Notes under the pieces: generated by a model
Seen by the model: the letters and a program-made list of their open reading frames with translations, nothing else
Databases searched by the model: none
What the model was told of the DNA's origin: nothing
Origin: Helicoverpa zea
Lineage: Eukaryota; Arthropoda; Insecta; Lepidoptera; Noctuidae
Direction: 5' to 3'
Assembly (NCBI RefSeq): GCF_022581195.2
Contig: NC_061461.1
Coordinates: 7,502,001 to 7,566,000, forward strand
Length of the DNA stretch: 64,000 bases
Part shown: one piece after another, positions 1-13,300 of the stretch
Position numbering within the stretch: the first letter of the stretch is position 1
Layout: the number at the start of each line of letters is the position of its first letter
Position numbers and translations under genes: made by a program

Positions 1-54
1 TGAAGTAATGTAATCTAAACCTGAAACAAATGAAAGTGCGATTTTCATCAGCCA

Positions 55-227
55 CTCAGTGCCGGCGTTAGCACCAGTGACGCCCCGGGTCCCAATAGTG
101 TGTTCCCAGTAATAGGGTATTGTGCAAGCAAGTAAAGGTCATCAGCCACACACGACAAACTGTCGCCTCGCCTGTCCCATGAGCCCGGCGCCTCGGGCCC
201 TCGCCCCTCCCTAACGCCGGCACTGAG
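55..227. mobile_element. Short MITE with 17-bp terminal inverted repeats
   Basis: A 173-bp unit bounded by perfect inverted repeats: CTCAGTGCCGGCGTTAG at 55-71 and its reverse complement at 211-227. The inside is GC-rich compared with the flanks and has no credible protein. The CAGTG-type end resembles hAT termini, but I could not find a matching 8-bp target duplication, so the superfamily is a guess. It lies in an intron or upstream sequence of the Dicer gene. Confidence 0.6.
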
Positions 228-583
228 CATAAGATATATGCTAACTCATGATGACCAATGCGAGAGGGGGCGAGAGTGGCCAACTGGGACAAATGTTAAA
301 ATTGCATCAGACAACCCGACTTTGATATCGACCTAAGATTCTGACTACTATTTAAAGTTTTTCTGAGCAAGAAACAGAATGTTGAAATAACGTTCTTATC
401 CGCGTCGAAGCAGGGTAATGAAAACCGTGGATTTATGCGAAGTAACTGCTTTCTCCGCTTTATAGAAAATAATGACTAACTATCGGCAAAGATAGAGAAT
501 AGTGGAAACGACTGGAGGCCTATACCCGAAGAGGGGTCCATATCCTACCAAAGTAACTCTTATTAACATCATCTCCCGAACCT

Positions 584-915
584 TTTCCCAACTATCTTGG
601 GGTCGGCTTCTTGTCTAACCGGATGCGGCTAAGTACCAGTGTTTTAGCGACTGCCTATCTGACCTCCTTAACCCAGTTACCCGAGCAACCCAATACCCCT
701 TAGTTAAACTGGTGTCCTTACCCTTAACGACTGCTAAGGATGTTCAATAACAGCCGGGATTTAATGTGCCCTCTGAAACACAGTCATTGGTGTCCAAGAT
801 AAACTTAGAAAGTACATACAAACTAAAGTTGCATTGGTACTCGCTTGACCTGGAATCGAACGCACGCACTCGTACTTGAGAGGTTGGATCTTTACCCATT
901 AGGCCACCACGACTT
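584..915 (-). mobile_element. tRNA-derived SINE, full-length-like copy
   Basis: Read on the minus strand, the unit starts at 915 with a tRNA-like head: an A-box-like GTGGCCTAATGGGTAAAG and a B-box-like GTTCGATTCCAGGTC about 30 bases further on. It continues into a body ending near 584 with a motif (GTCGGCTTCTTGTC region) that recurs at 4019-4215, 5345-5510, 36349-36719 and 40480-40535. The same head recurs at about 15510-15581 and 36620-36719. This is the usual structure of lepidopteran SINEs transcribed by RNA polymerase III. Confidence 0.7.
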
Positions 916-1302
916 TTCCAAACTAACCCTTATTAACATTAAGACAATAAGCAAAATAAAACTAACATAACATTTGAAATGGAAATTTAGGATAAGAGAA
1001 AAAATGCTTTTTTATTTAATATTTATACTAATTTCTGCCCGCGGTATCACCCGCGACTAGGATGGCGACAAAAACTATCCTTCTCCCGGGTCTAAGCTCT
1101 CCCCTAATTTTCAGCTTAAACGGTTCAGCTATTCTTGAGTTATAAAATGTGTAACTAACACGACTTTCTTTTATGTATAGAAGATAAATTCTCGATTCAC
1201 CATTACTGGGAAACATAAACATGAGCTCAAGACTTGAATATTAATTTGAGTCGTTTCGCGAGTTCTTTTGTGTCTGCTTCTTTAAATGTATATTTTTCAC
1301 AG

Positions 1303-4300
1303 GTACATTGTGTCAAATGTTTTGGAATATATGACCCCGCAATCTCAATTCGATTCCGATTCCTATTTGACTTTCGCCGATTACTATGCCGATAAATATA
1401 AACTGGAAGTCATTGGAGAAAAAACCCAACCTTTATTAGAGGTAAGTTTTCAAACCCTATTTCTTACTGAATATTGACCTAAATGGCTGAACTGATTTAA
1501 ATCAAGTGTATAACACAGAGGCTTTTATAACCTTCTTATCAGACACAGTTTATTATTTTACCTTTATTCGAATTCAATACTAACTTATACCTATCCGTAT
1601 CTGTGATGATCATCCTTATATTTGAGCGTCGTCAAGACCCACGAAAAAGCTGATCATGTCATAATTTATATGCCTACCCCAAAATATTATAACAAACTAA
1701 AATAAGATTGTACTGTAGACCGCACATCAGTGGTAACTGTCATGCACGTTAACTCAATAGTAGTAAGTACGACTTTCCTATAAAACTGTTACCACTGACC
1801 TGACGTTTACTGTACTTGACTTGGTATGATTTAATATGTCATTTCGCTTTCAGGTGCGTAACATAAGCTCTAGAATGAACTGCTTGTTACCGAGAGCGGC
1901 TACTATAAACGCTTTGACAGACAAGCAAAGAAAGTTAGTGTCCGCCTCACAAGGCGACGACAAGACAAGTAGGGGCTTTGCCGAGGTATTTGTCGCTGAA
2001 TTTTGTGTCAAGTACGATTATCCTGGCGTTCTGTGGTACAAGGCTATAATGTTGCCTAGTATTATACACAGGTACTATTTTTTTTTTTTGTATTGGCAAC
2101 ACATGAATTAATTTGGTCACATTTTTGGTTTACTCAGTTGAAAATTGCATCTTTTTGCACCAATTAATATAGTAAAAAAATATATTATGACGTTATGTTT
2201 CAGAGTATTTATGTTGTTGGTGGCGCACGAACTTTTGACTGAAATAGCTGAAAAGACAAAATTCGGAACTCCTATTCGCAAAAAATGCAAGTGTTTAAGT
2301 TTTCTTATAATTTTCAGCTTTGTGTTTTTATAAGGACGTTTTCTATGCTCGCTTAATAAGATATGAAATATGATGGAGTTCAGAAAAAAACACTCTTTAA
2401 CTTTTATTTATTTTGCAGCTACCGATTGGCTTCCAGTAAAGGGAAGCATACTAATCGCAACAAACTCACTGCTTGCACAAGTTGAAGAGCCAACACCTAT
2501 AAATTCAGTAGACAGGTTGGTTACACGAAAAGAGTTAACTATTAAAATTATTAAATTCATTAAAGATTATACCGGACTTATATTTAGAGCACTTTAGAGC
2601 ACTGCTTCTCTTGTGAAATATATTATCAAATCTTCTTCCTCCTTCCTTCTGCATTTCCTTCTGTTCTCAATTTATTTGGCGTCGGTACTATATGTCTTTT
2701 GCTTCCATTCCCCCCGTCACTCGTCATACTGGCACTCACTCGATCGACTGATCCATCTATATTCATGCTTAGCACACCCTTTGTTGCATGCGTATCCCTC
2801 ATGAAATGCCCATACTATGACAACTTCTCACCTCTCATCTTTTCTGTCACTGGTGCTACTTCCAGAAAAAATATGTTAGCAAATAATGTTTTAATATTTT
2901 AGGATTAACAATGCTGTGGACGATGACAGTAGTAGACGTCCTAATGTACTTTCTATAAAAGACAGTTTGTACCGACTGCAACAAAAGAAGCTCAGTAAGG
3001 AATATCCATGGGATGTAAGTATTTATTCTTGAAAGTCATGTTTCTGAAATTAGTTTAGTTTTACATATAATTTAATCTTTCCACTCATTTTCTGATAATA
3101 GTTGTCGTTTTGTACAGTGTTAAAACGAAACTGACATGGACTTGTATGCCACCCCGGAAATCTGAAAAGTAAATTGTCAAATACACATAAAAATGTACGC
3201 TAGATCAGTACTTATTCTACTAAAGAAAAGTTTTTAATGAGTCAAGGAGCCTAAATTTCAAGTTATTTTGCTTAATTTCTGCTGCAATTTAATAAATTAA
3301 TTAATTACATAGCTAATTTAATAAATTGACAGACGAATGCGCCATACACTAACGGATCGTATAATACTTGCTAGCTAATAAGTGCGGAATAACTTTCCAG
3401 ATTATTTTTTTGTTCATAAGACATCAAAAGTGAAAATAATATTTTTTACCAATTTAACTTGTTTGACAAAACTAATGGCTCAACTTATTTTTATGCAGTT
3501 TCATATGATAGGTACTAAACTGGTTACATGGAAACAACTTTGAATGACGTGTGATGAGTCTTTTTTTTATTCGTATAATGACGCTTAACACGTTAAATGT
3601 CGTCCACAGGAAAGAATGGAACCGATAGATATAGAACGTAACTTGTCGTCCGTGTCGGTAATGGACGTGGAATGTTACGATGAGTTCGTGTCGGCGCCTC
3701 TAATCGCCTCTCCACGTTCCAACTACAATGTGAGATCACCGCAGTCTGTTTATACACATTCTGCGGCTATATCTGCGCCTCCTGCTAAGTAAGTCATCTC
3801 ATTATTTGCCTATCCTTTTCTATACTAATATTATAAAGAGGTAGTAAGTTTGTATGTAGGGGGTAATCTTTGAAACCGCTGGTCGGATTTCCTTTTTTTC
3901 CTTTCACTGATAGATAGCTGCAATGTTCCTGAGTACCATAGGCTATGTTTTATTCCGGTACGGGCAGTAGTTTCCACGGGACGCCGTTGAAACCGCGGAA
4001 AAACGGCTAGTTTCAAATATGTTGGGGTCGGCTTCCAGTCTTACAAGTTGCAGCTAAGTACCAGTGTTCTATATAGATCGATTGCCTATCAGATCTCCTT
4101 AACCCCAGCTGCCTGGCCAACAGGATATCTTGCTATGGGGAGCAAGACTGGTTTTCAGACTTTCTAGCTTCTGACTAACCACTGTCGAAGGTGTTCAAAT
4201 ATCAGCCTGTTACCAATTTATTGTGCCTTCTTAAACACGGAACACAGATAAAATATTGTAAACATACAAGTTTACACTGTACTTTTTATTTATTTGGCTC

Positions 4301-7300
4301 ACCAACAATACAATTTAAAAATATCTTATTACAAACTAACTACATTCAATTCCTATAGGTACAACGACCAAATAAAGCTTCTCAAAGCATCAGCCACCGG
4401 CAAAGGGCCAGAATTACGGGACATTCTAGCTGCGTTAACGACAATCAAATCTCACGATACCTTCAATTTGGAGCGAGTTGAGACACTTGGAGATTCATTC
4501 CTTAAGTTCGCAGCTAGTTTATATCTGTACCATAAGTTCCCGAAGCTCAATGAAGGCCAACTGACTAACATTAAATGTCGGTTAATTAGTAACAGGTAAT
4601 TTAATTTTCATATCCTAGGAAGTCAATACTTAGGTTATTAAGTGTAGTTTTTTTTTTTGCTGGATGCGCTTAATCGGGATTTACTGAAAAGTAGGCTAGT
4701 CAGATTAGTACTTTTTCTCTACAATATATACAAAGTACAGCTCCCCCTAAGAACGCCTCCCCCTAGTAGTAGCAGTCCCGTCTAGTATGATGGCTGGAAA
4801 GCGGAACTGGTGATGAACAAACTTCCCAGCAACACACACAGCTGTTATTTAATTATTGGAATCACAATTAGTTTTAACAACTGTAATACTATTACAATAT
4901 GTTTTAATTTACAAAAGGAATATCTCCTAAATACTTTAATTATTCAGACATATCAACTATACTGCACTATTTTGTACTTTAGAAACCTTTACTATGCTGG
5001 CGAGCGATTCAATCTGGGAGGTCGAATGAAAATAGACCAGTTCAGTCCAAGGAATGATTTCATGCTGCCAGGGTTCTTTGCACCAAAAGAGGTTGAAGAT
5101 TTCATTGCTGAGAAACAGGTTGGTCCAAATTTAATTTCAGTTTAAACTTTTAATGGCCTTACTACAAAAACTTTAACGCCTGATTTACAGTTGTCTAAAA
5201 ATTTTGTGGCTGCAAAATGAACCATATGTCAACGTCATAATTTGACATTTTTTTAGACAAGGCTTAAACTGACGTTTAAAAGTTTTTGTGGTAAGACGGT
5301 AAATGTTTGGTATGACAAAAAAAAATTAATAATTTGCCTCGTTTTAGCCAACTATGTTTGGGTCAGTTTCCAGTCTAACCAGATGCAGCTGAAAACCAAT
5401 TGAGAGTGGAATAGGTCAAGTGGAGCAGTCGCTCCTTGTAAAAACACTGGTACCTACGCAGTTGCATTTGGTTAGACTGGAAGCCGACCCCAACATAGTT
5501 GGGAAAAGCCTCTGAAGAATAGATGAAGATGATGAAACTATAATTTTGCTTTGTTTTTGACGATTAAAAAAAAGGCTTGGAGGACGATGATGCTACTACT
5601 TTCTGTTATACCAATACAATCCCGGGACTATCCCGGGATCCCGGTATTATCTGTTGCTAATCCCGAAATCCCGAGACTAGAAAAATTGACCGGGATCTAA
5701 TACTGTAATTGTGATACACAGTTCTTTCGGGATGCAGGAAACAGATATCAGGACATACATTGGTTAAAATATAAAAAAAAGATAACCTAGAAAATTATTT
5801 AATACTTGCAACTTAAAAAGAATATTTATAAAAGGTTTGGACACAAGCAATTTATTATTTTCTGTGATCGTCACAGAATTTCATTTCTAAGTAGGTGCAG
5901 TTGAGACTTACTTCTGTAAAAGTTAAATTTGCATTCACTCTTTAATTTACGCATGTGTAGAGTGAGGTAGATTGACAAGAAAAACGTACACAAGTATAGT
6001 ACAAAAAACTTAATTTCATCATTAGTTATTTCTTCATTGAGATCGTTGAATTTTCTAGTGTTATTTAACTTAAAACTTAGTCATGAAAAACAGTAGAAAT
6101 AAAATATTACGTTTTGTGAAAAACAAGTAAATGTGTCTAGTCTCAAACACGTTGCTTTTAAGTATATTGGCTTTTTTTTTGTAAGCAGCGTATAATTTAA
6201 ATATCACTATCAATCATTTCAAATATTATATTTAATTCAAGGTTCAAGTATACAAAAAAAGGTTTTTTTTTTATAAAATAAATGCAATACTGGAATAACT
6301 TGTTCTTTTAAGTCTTATGTACATACATTTTTTATATTAAAAGTATAAAACACTTAAAATAATCTCCAACACACTACTTATTAACAAACTTCGTTAGGGT
6401 GCGTCCACATCTGGCGAATGCGCCGCGAATGCGCAGCACGCGAGCCGATCGCGAGCTGTTCGCGAGCTGCGCGCGTGCATTTTTGTTCGTGCGCCGCTTC
6501 TGCGCCGCCCGCGCGCAGCTCGCGCGCGACCTAAGCGCCGCACGCGAGCGGCGCGCAGGCGGCGCGCGACGTCTGCCATCTTCGATAGTACTGAGCCAAT
6601 ATACGGAACTGTAAGGGCGAGAACTGATTGCGCGCAGATCGCGCGCCGCTCGCGCGCTCTATACGAGCCTTGCGTGAGTTGCGCTAAAGAGGCGCACCGA
6701 ACTATTGCAGTGACTGCACGCGCGCAGCTCGCGGACAGCTCGCGATCGGCTCGCGTGCTGCGCATTCGCGGCGCATTCGCCAGATGTGGACGCACCCTAA
6801 CATATTAACATGCATCGTGCAAACTAATGACTTTTATAAATTCACCTATTACAATAATTCATACAAAAACAAGCTATCATTTACAATGTCATAATGATAT
6901 GTTATTTTTGTGTTAATTCTGACAAGGTGTTTAAAATATTATTCAATTTATTAAATCTGCAGTTCAATCAATTTCAAACTTATTTTTTAATTTTCTTATG
7001 AATTTAGATGATTCCTTTTAATTTATGACCACAATTTGTGAATCCAAACGATCTAAAAAAATAGGTATGTATGTGACGCATTTAGCTGGCTTTTTTATTT
7101 CGCAATTCATTATGATTAGGTCAAGGTTCCCAGACGTAATGAGTCTTTGTCAGACTGCGACAAAAAAGAGGTTCAAATGATATGTACAAGGACACTTAGC
7201 ATGCTAGACATAGTTCCTATTCCGGACACACGATTAATTAAAGTACATTATTTCTTCTGCCGCAATAACTAACAATTAATTTTCTTATTTTTTGTTGTGG

Positions 7301-10300
7301 AACTTGATAAATTCTTCGACAGAAGCGAATACGTCGTCAGCTAAAACCTTCGGAGTGTGTAGGGCGGCAAAGTGTCCTCCGAAATCGAAAGATGTAGATC
7401 TCAATAAGTTCTGGAACTTGTCTCTTAATATCCAGTCTGGTTGATAGGAAACTTCGTATAAGAACTTTATGGCTGCCGTTGGTACTGCAGTCGGTATGCT
7501 GAAATAGAATTCAGAGATTAGTGTTGGTAGTACGGTAGATTCACCAGAGTCATTTGTTTGAAATTAGCTGACAATATAGACAGACACTTAATTCGTTAAT
7601 TTATTAGGTAATTTGTATCCTAATAGCGAGATTTCTCCTAAATTGTTCGCGGACTTTGTGTAGGTACGCGTCGGCGCTAGTCAACGGTTAGCATCTGTAC
7701 AAAGGTTGCAATTTAGGCACTCAGTTTGTTGCTGCTTGCTAGAGCGAGTAGAACATTTATATGCGTCACATTGCCGCACGCGGGAATTTCGCGTTAGCAA
7801 GAACTTGAGAGTTTTCATATTCATTTCCGAACAACCAAAGTCTATTCTAGTTAAGACGATAATTCTTCTCTGTACTCACTTTGCAACAATACTGATATCG
7901 GGATGGTAAAATCCTTCTGCATAGAGTCTCGAAGAGGTGACGATGCATTCGTTCACCCAAGTGATGGTCACTGTGTCCAACACGTCATCGATGTCGAGAT
8001 TTTCCAAACCTCCGTGAGGTGTGTCCAACTGGTCCCTGTTACTGCAGATGGCTATCTTTTCCATCATATAAGCTGCTAAGCCCGCTGGAGAGTCGGTGAG
8101 GGCAACTCCTGAAAAAGGCAATAATATTAAGCGGTATTTCGTCAAAAAGCGCAAGTCATTCATGAATAGAAAAATAGTACGTGTTCAAATTCTCAAAGGT
8201 TGTTAATGTAATACACAAACAGATACATGATTTTAGCTCATGATTCTAAATATATAACAAGATTTGTTATATTTTCCACTTTATCAAATCTTGGTTAAAT
8301 TATCACGTTCATGCCAAGTCTATTTGTCCCGAATTTAATATGAAGAATAAAATCCATAAAATATATAGGTAGTGTAGGTAACATCTAAATTATGTAATTA
8401 TAAAAGGCTGCCATGTCAACATGATATTACGTGTCTTTTGCTGTTTAAACATACATGTGTAGCGTTATCCGAGGTCATTGCCAAGGTCTGTTCTGTTTAT
8501 TTAAAACAACGTTTGGTCGACGCATAAACTTCAATCAAATACACCTGTTTCATGTAAAACTAGATTCTTTCTAGATTTTTTAAACTACAGCTATCTTGCG
8601 ATAAACATTTCTATAATAATTCACTTACCTATAGTATCAGGTTTAGTCGATTGAATGTGGAAATATCCACTTTCTCTCATGAGGTACGTGAAATGCTTTT
8701 TCAAGGGGTACACCCTTTCTGGGTGATCGGAGTCCACGAGGTTCGGGGCTAGGGATCCTATGAATAACTTCAGATAACTGATGGCTCTTGAAGACAGTGG
8801 CATGTTGCAGTGGTATCTGGAAAATAATGGATGAAATTGAGTAAATCAAAGATGAATTAGTAATTTTCTTAGTTGTTGTTTTCTCTTTGTTAACATATTT
8901 TTGTTACATTTAATTTCGGTGAAAATTCATTTCAAAATAAATTAGTTTTTTTTTCAAAGATATCGTCATGAAGTAGTAAATAACAGAAAAAATAATCTTA
9001 AATTGCTTATTTTTGTTTTTTGATAAAAGAGCTAATGCGCTTTCTGCTGCTAAAAAAAATCCCAGCACGTGTATGGTATATTAAAGATATGGTATAGATA
9101 GAAAACTGATGGATAGGTATAATTTTGCTCATATCTCCGATAACGATATTTAGAAAGTTAACCTTTGGAGTATGTACGTAATAGGCCTGCGGTTTAGTCC
9201 CTACAAAATATTTATATTATGAAATAGTAGTTCTTTATCATATAAGCAAGATATATGGCATAACAACAGGTTCGATTAGATATTAATCTATTTTGATATC
9301 GTTTTCAATAAATTATGGAGTTAGGTGTAACTTTGCTAAAATCCATGACATTATATTTTTTTAACATTTACCGTTTTCAATATATCCTATAACTAACGAC
9401 CCGCCCCGGCTTCGCAGGGGATAACAGTATTTCCCCACTATTTAATGAATGCTATTATACATGTAAACCTTCCTCTTGAAACAGTCTATCTGATAAGAAA
9501 AACCGTATGAAAATCGGTTGCGAAGTTTTGAAGATCTAAGCGTACCAAGGGACACAGGGACTGAAAAAGCGACTTTGTTTTATACTATGTAGTGATATTG
9601 TTGGTTATTTCTATTACATATGTGAAAGGGCCTTACCCTAATACATTCTCAGGGAACAGTGTTGTCATATGCGTAGCGGCTTGTGAACCCCAATCTCCGG
9701 CTTGAACATAGTACTTTTCAAAACCAAGGCGTAACATAAGATTCCGCATCATTATTCCAATCTGCAGTGGGTTCAGTCCTGGCTTGTTTGTACCCTGAAA
9801 GCAAAGCATGATAAGATTAAAAGAATTGACAAAAAATACACGTGCTTGTATTCTGATAATAATGCACCAACACAGTTCTATTTATATCTAAATACAGAAA
9901 TCATGATTTTCGTTTCTAGCGAATGAAAACCTGGAGAGTATTTTTTATTTATTCCAAAATTTTGTAGGCTTTGTTTTGTAAAAAGATAAAGATCCATTTC
10001 TTTTTGAAGTACCTAAAAAAATTAAGTTATGCAGTATGCCGATTTTCAAAACATATGCTATTGATTTAATATATCTACTGTTTCATTAGACAAAAGCACA
10101 ATGATTTAATTAGCTATACATATAATACATTTTAAATAAATCAGACATTACATAATTGTAATATCCGGTGTTTCAATAAAAGATGTAGGTAAGGTACATA
10201 GACTCTCTTGTACTAAAATTGCTATAAAATACCAGAATCAAACAATTTTGACAATGTGTCATCTATAAACTATCATTTTATTTATTTATAACTCACTACT

Positions 10301-13300
10301 TTAAATACTATAGGATATGTAAGTGAGGCACCTACGTAATATACAATAATGTTTTCTTATTGAGGTCAGGCTCGCGAACTTTTAACGCTTCCTGTGTCAA
10401 AATATCGAATTACCATGTGTGTGTAAATTTGACCATTCCATTTGGAGCAGCAGACTTATTATGTTCTTTATTTAGTTACATTTGCAAAATCCGTTAAAAT
10501 CTTTAAATAAATGAAAACTTGTTTACGTAAATTTTCCTTTGTGTGAGAGATGTCGGTCGAGATAGGTAATTAAATATGTATGTACATACTTCTTGCATAT
10601 ATACCTACATCATACAAATAAATCAGGCACATTGTTACAACTTGTCGTTTTTGTGTTACTTTCTTACCTCGGAAAACCCGTAGCCGGGCAAGTCTGCCGC
10701 GATCACTTCAAAAACAAACTTGTATCCGTCTTTGGGTGTCGTCAAAATTGGTATAATTTTATCGAACTCCTTAGACGAACTAGGCCATCCGTGCAAAAGC
10801 AGTATAGGCAACACTTCGATATCTTTGTTTACTTTAGGCTTTACATGGATGTAATGTAAATCTAATCCCTGAATCTTTGTTTTGAAATGAGGGAATCGAT
10901 TCAACAATTCTGCCCTCTTTTTGAAGTCATATTTATCTGTCCAGTAGTTCAGTATTTTCTCCAAGTAATCAGTGTTCATACCGTACTCAGATTGTATGCC
11001 TTCCAGTGGTTTTGTAAACCTCCGCCTGTTTTTTAATCTTTGTTTCAAATCTTGGATCATCTGTAAAAAATACACAGAGAATATAAATTGTTCCGCAGTT
11101 GTAATAACATAATATTATTTTCCTCAATGTTGATGATGGTGTTCCAACATGTTATTATAATTTTACCTACATGTTGATTTGACAAATGAGCGGACATTAT
11201 TAGAGACTAATTTGCAGCCAATGAAAAAATTATGAGTCATACAGGTGAGTTTCAAGGTCTATTACAGTAAATATAGTTTCGATATTTACCGTATCATTAA
11301 ATTCGACTTTGAATGGCCTTATAGACTCGTCTTCCTTCTGAGGTCTTTTACCGGAGCCCCACCATCTTTGGACATCTATTTCTGGCGGGTCAGGCACTTT
11401 AGTTAACTTCATTACTATGTAAGCGCCTGCTAGGACCACAATCGCCGAAAATATAAGTAACTTCATCTGAAAATACAAAAAATTAAATTCATTCTTATGG
11501 GCCACAAAACGACATTCCTGTTTCACAGCGCAGAACAATCTATAGCTGTTTTAAATGTATGTTTTAAGGTATTATACATTTAACGTCAGTATTTCTGACA
11601 TACTAAAATATAATGTGCAGGACTGGAAATCATAGTTCAAGTAGAGGAATATTTTTGTAAGTTGTCAGGTATTTTCACATGTATTTAGTAGTTATAATAA
11701 ATTATTACTACTAATTACATGGGGTTGGTACTTTGTAATGTATATAATGAGAGACTAGATGGTCATTTGATAGGAATAGACAATAACCAACATTTTGAAA
11801 TAGGTACATCATTATATTCTGAGCAAATGTAGGTAAGCGTATTTTTTTAAGAAAAAACTGTTAGACAAGCACTAACGACAAAATATTATAGTGATTAGCT
11901 TTTATCGTAATAATTGATTAATTTATAATCAGCGTTGAAATTATGATACCAAAAATAATTAGTGTATAAAACGGTACCGTTATGCCACCAATACCACCCA
12001 AAGCACTCTTTGAAAAAATAAATGTCTACTAACTAGGTACCTAAGAGGTATATTTGCACATCAAAAATGTTGTAGTTAGGGTTTATAAGCGTGTTATTCT
12101 GAGTTGTCATATTTGATAAATGATAAGTACATTACTTTGGTCATTGTAATTTTACTCTGGTTCCAATCGCCAATTTTTATAAACACTTTAAATAGGTAAA
12201 AATAGACAAAGACGTCTGTAGTGCTAAAAATAAACAACTTATGTAACATGGATAAAGATATTATACTTGCAAAATCGAATCAAGAAGTATAAATAGGCAG
12301 GTAAACATTTTGGCGCGAATTAAATTACATACCGAACCGGTTTATGCTTGTTTCAGATAATTGTACCATTATTGAGGTTCTATTTTCAGGTCCCATAAGA
12401 ATTAAACCGGGCTAGCCTTCGGGAGAAATGAAAGCGGGCTAGCCCTACTTACATAAAAAAATATTTCACTTATATTACCCACATTGAGCAACAAATTATA
12501 AAAAAAAACTCACTTTTACGTTGATCGGAACACTCCTAAGTTTAAAACATACACTTCACGATTATACACAGTTCAATATAAAGTTCGGAGTAAAAACCAC
12601 AGAAATCTTTTACATTTAACGCGAAACTTTAAAAAGAAAACGTGATAATTTGTTCGCACTTGGCACGTGTGGCGCCGGTGACCGCCGAAATGATATTGTG
12701 AATCTGTGATAATAATGCGTTCACCGCATGCCGGCGACCCGCGCGGCGACCGGCACACCCCCGGCCTTGACCTCATTAGGCCCTTATGACTACCTATCAC
12801 ATTTACGTTTTACTACATTATTTATACTCGAATGGATCGTACTGTTCAGTTTTCCTTTCAAAGTTAGCCTGAGTTTTGAATGAAGTCCTAGCAATGTTTG
12901 AGCACGGTAAGCTTCAAAAATTTATTGTTATGTTGCCAAAGTCTTAACTTCTTCCTGCCTTGTTCGTATTTTTATCTAGGGTCGTCGCAAAATGTATTCA
13001 GTTTCCATTTCTAGACAAGCGCTAAGGCGGCGCCAATACAATAAAATTGTCCAATCATTATCTAAGTATACTAAAACCAATGTAATGGGTCATAAAATAA
13101 GCGTGTTAATTACAGAACCTATTTGAAAAAATATTTCACTATTGGATAACTATTTCCGAGTAATATATATGTAGGCTATATTTTGTCCGGGCAAGGACAG
13201 AGGTTCACCCAGGGTGCGGATTAAACTGGGGGGAAACAGTAAAGAAGCTGTTTTCCCCCATTTTTTGTGGTCTTCGAATCACGCCTGAAAGGCTGGATCG

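Noticed and set aside
840..915. Possible tRNA gene from A- and B-box-like sequence
   Set aside because: The boxes are followed by SINE body and recur elsewhere in the same arrangement, and no full cloverleaf could be drawn, so this is a SINE head.
6394..6795. 133- and 71-codon Arg/Ala-rich frames on both strands
   Set aside because: Products of CpG-rich MITE composition; near-identical frames on both strands arise from the inverted repeats.
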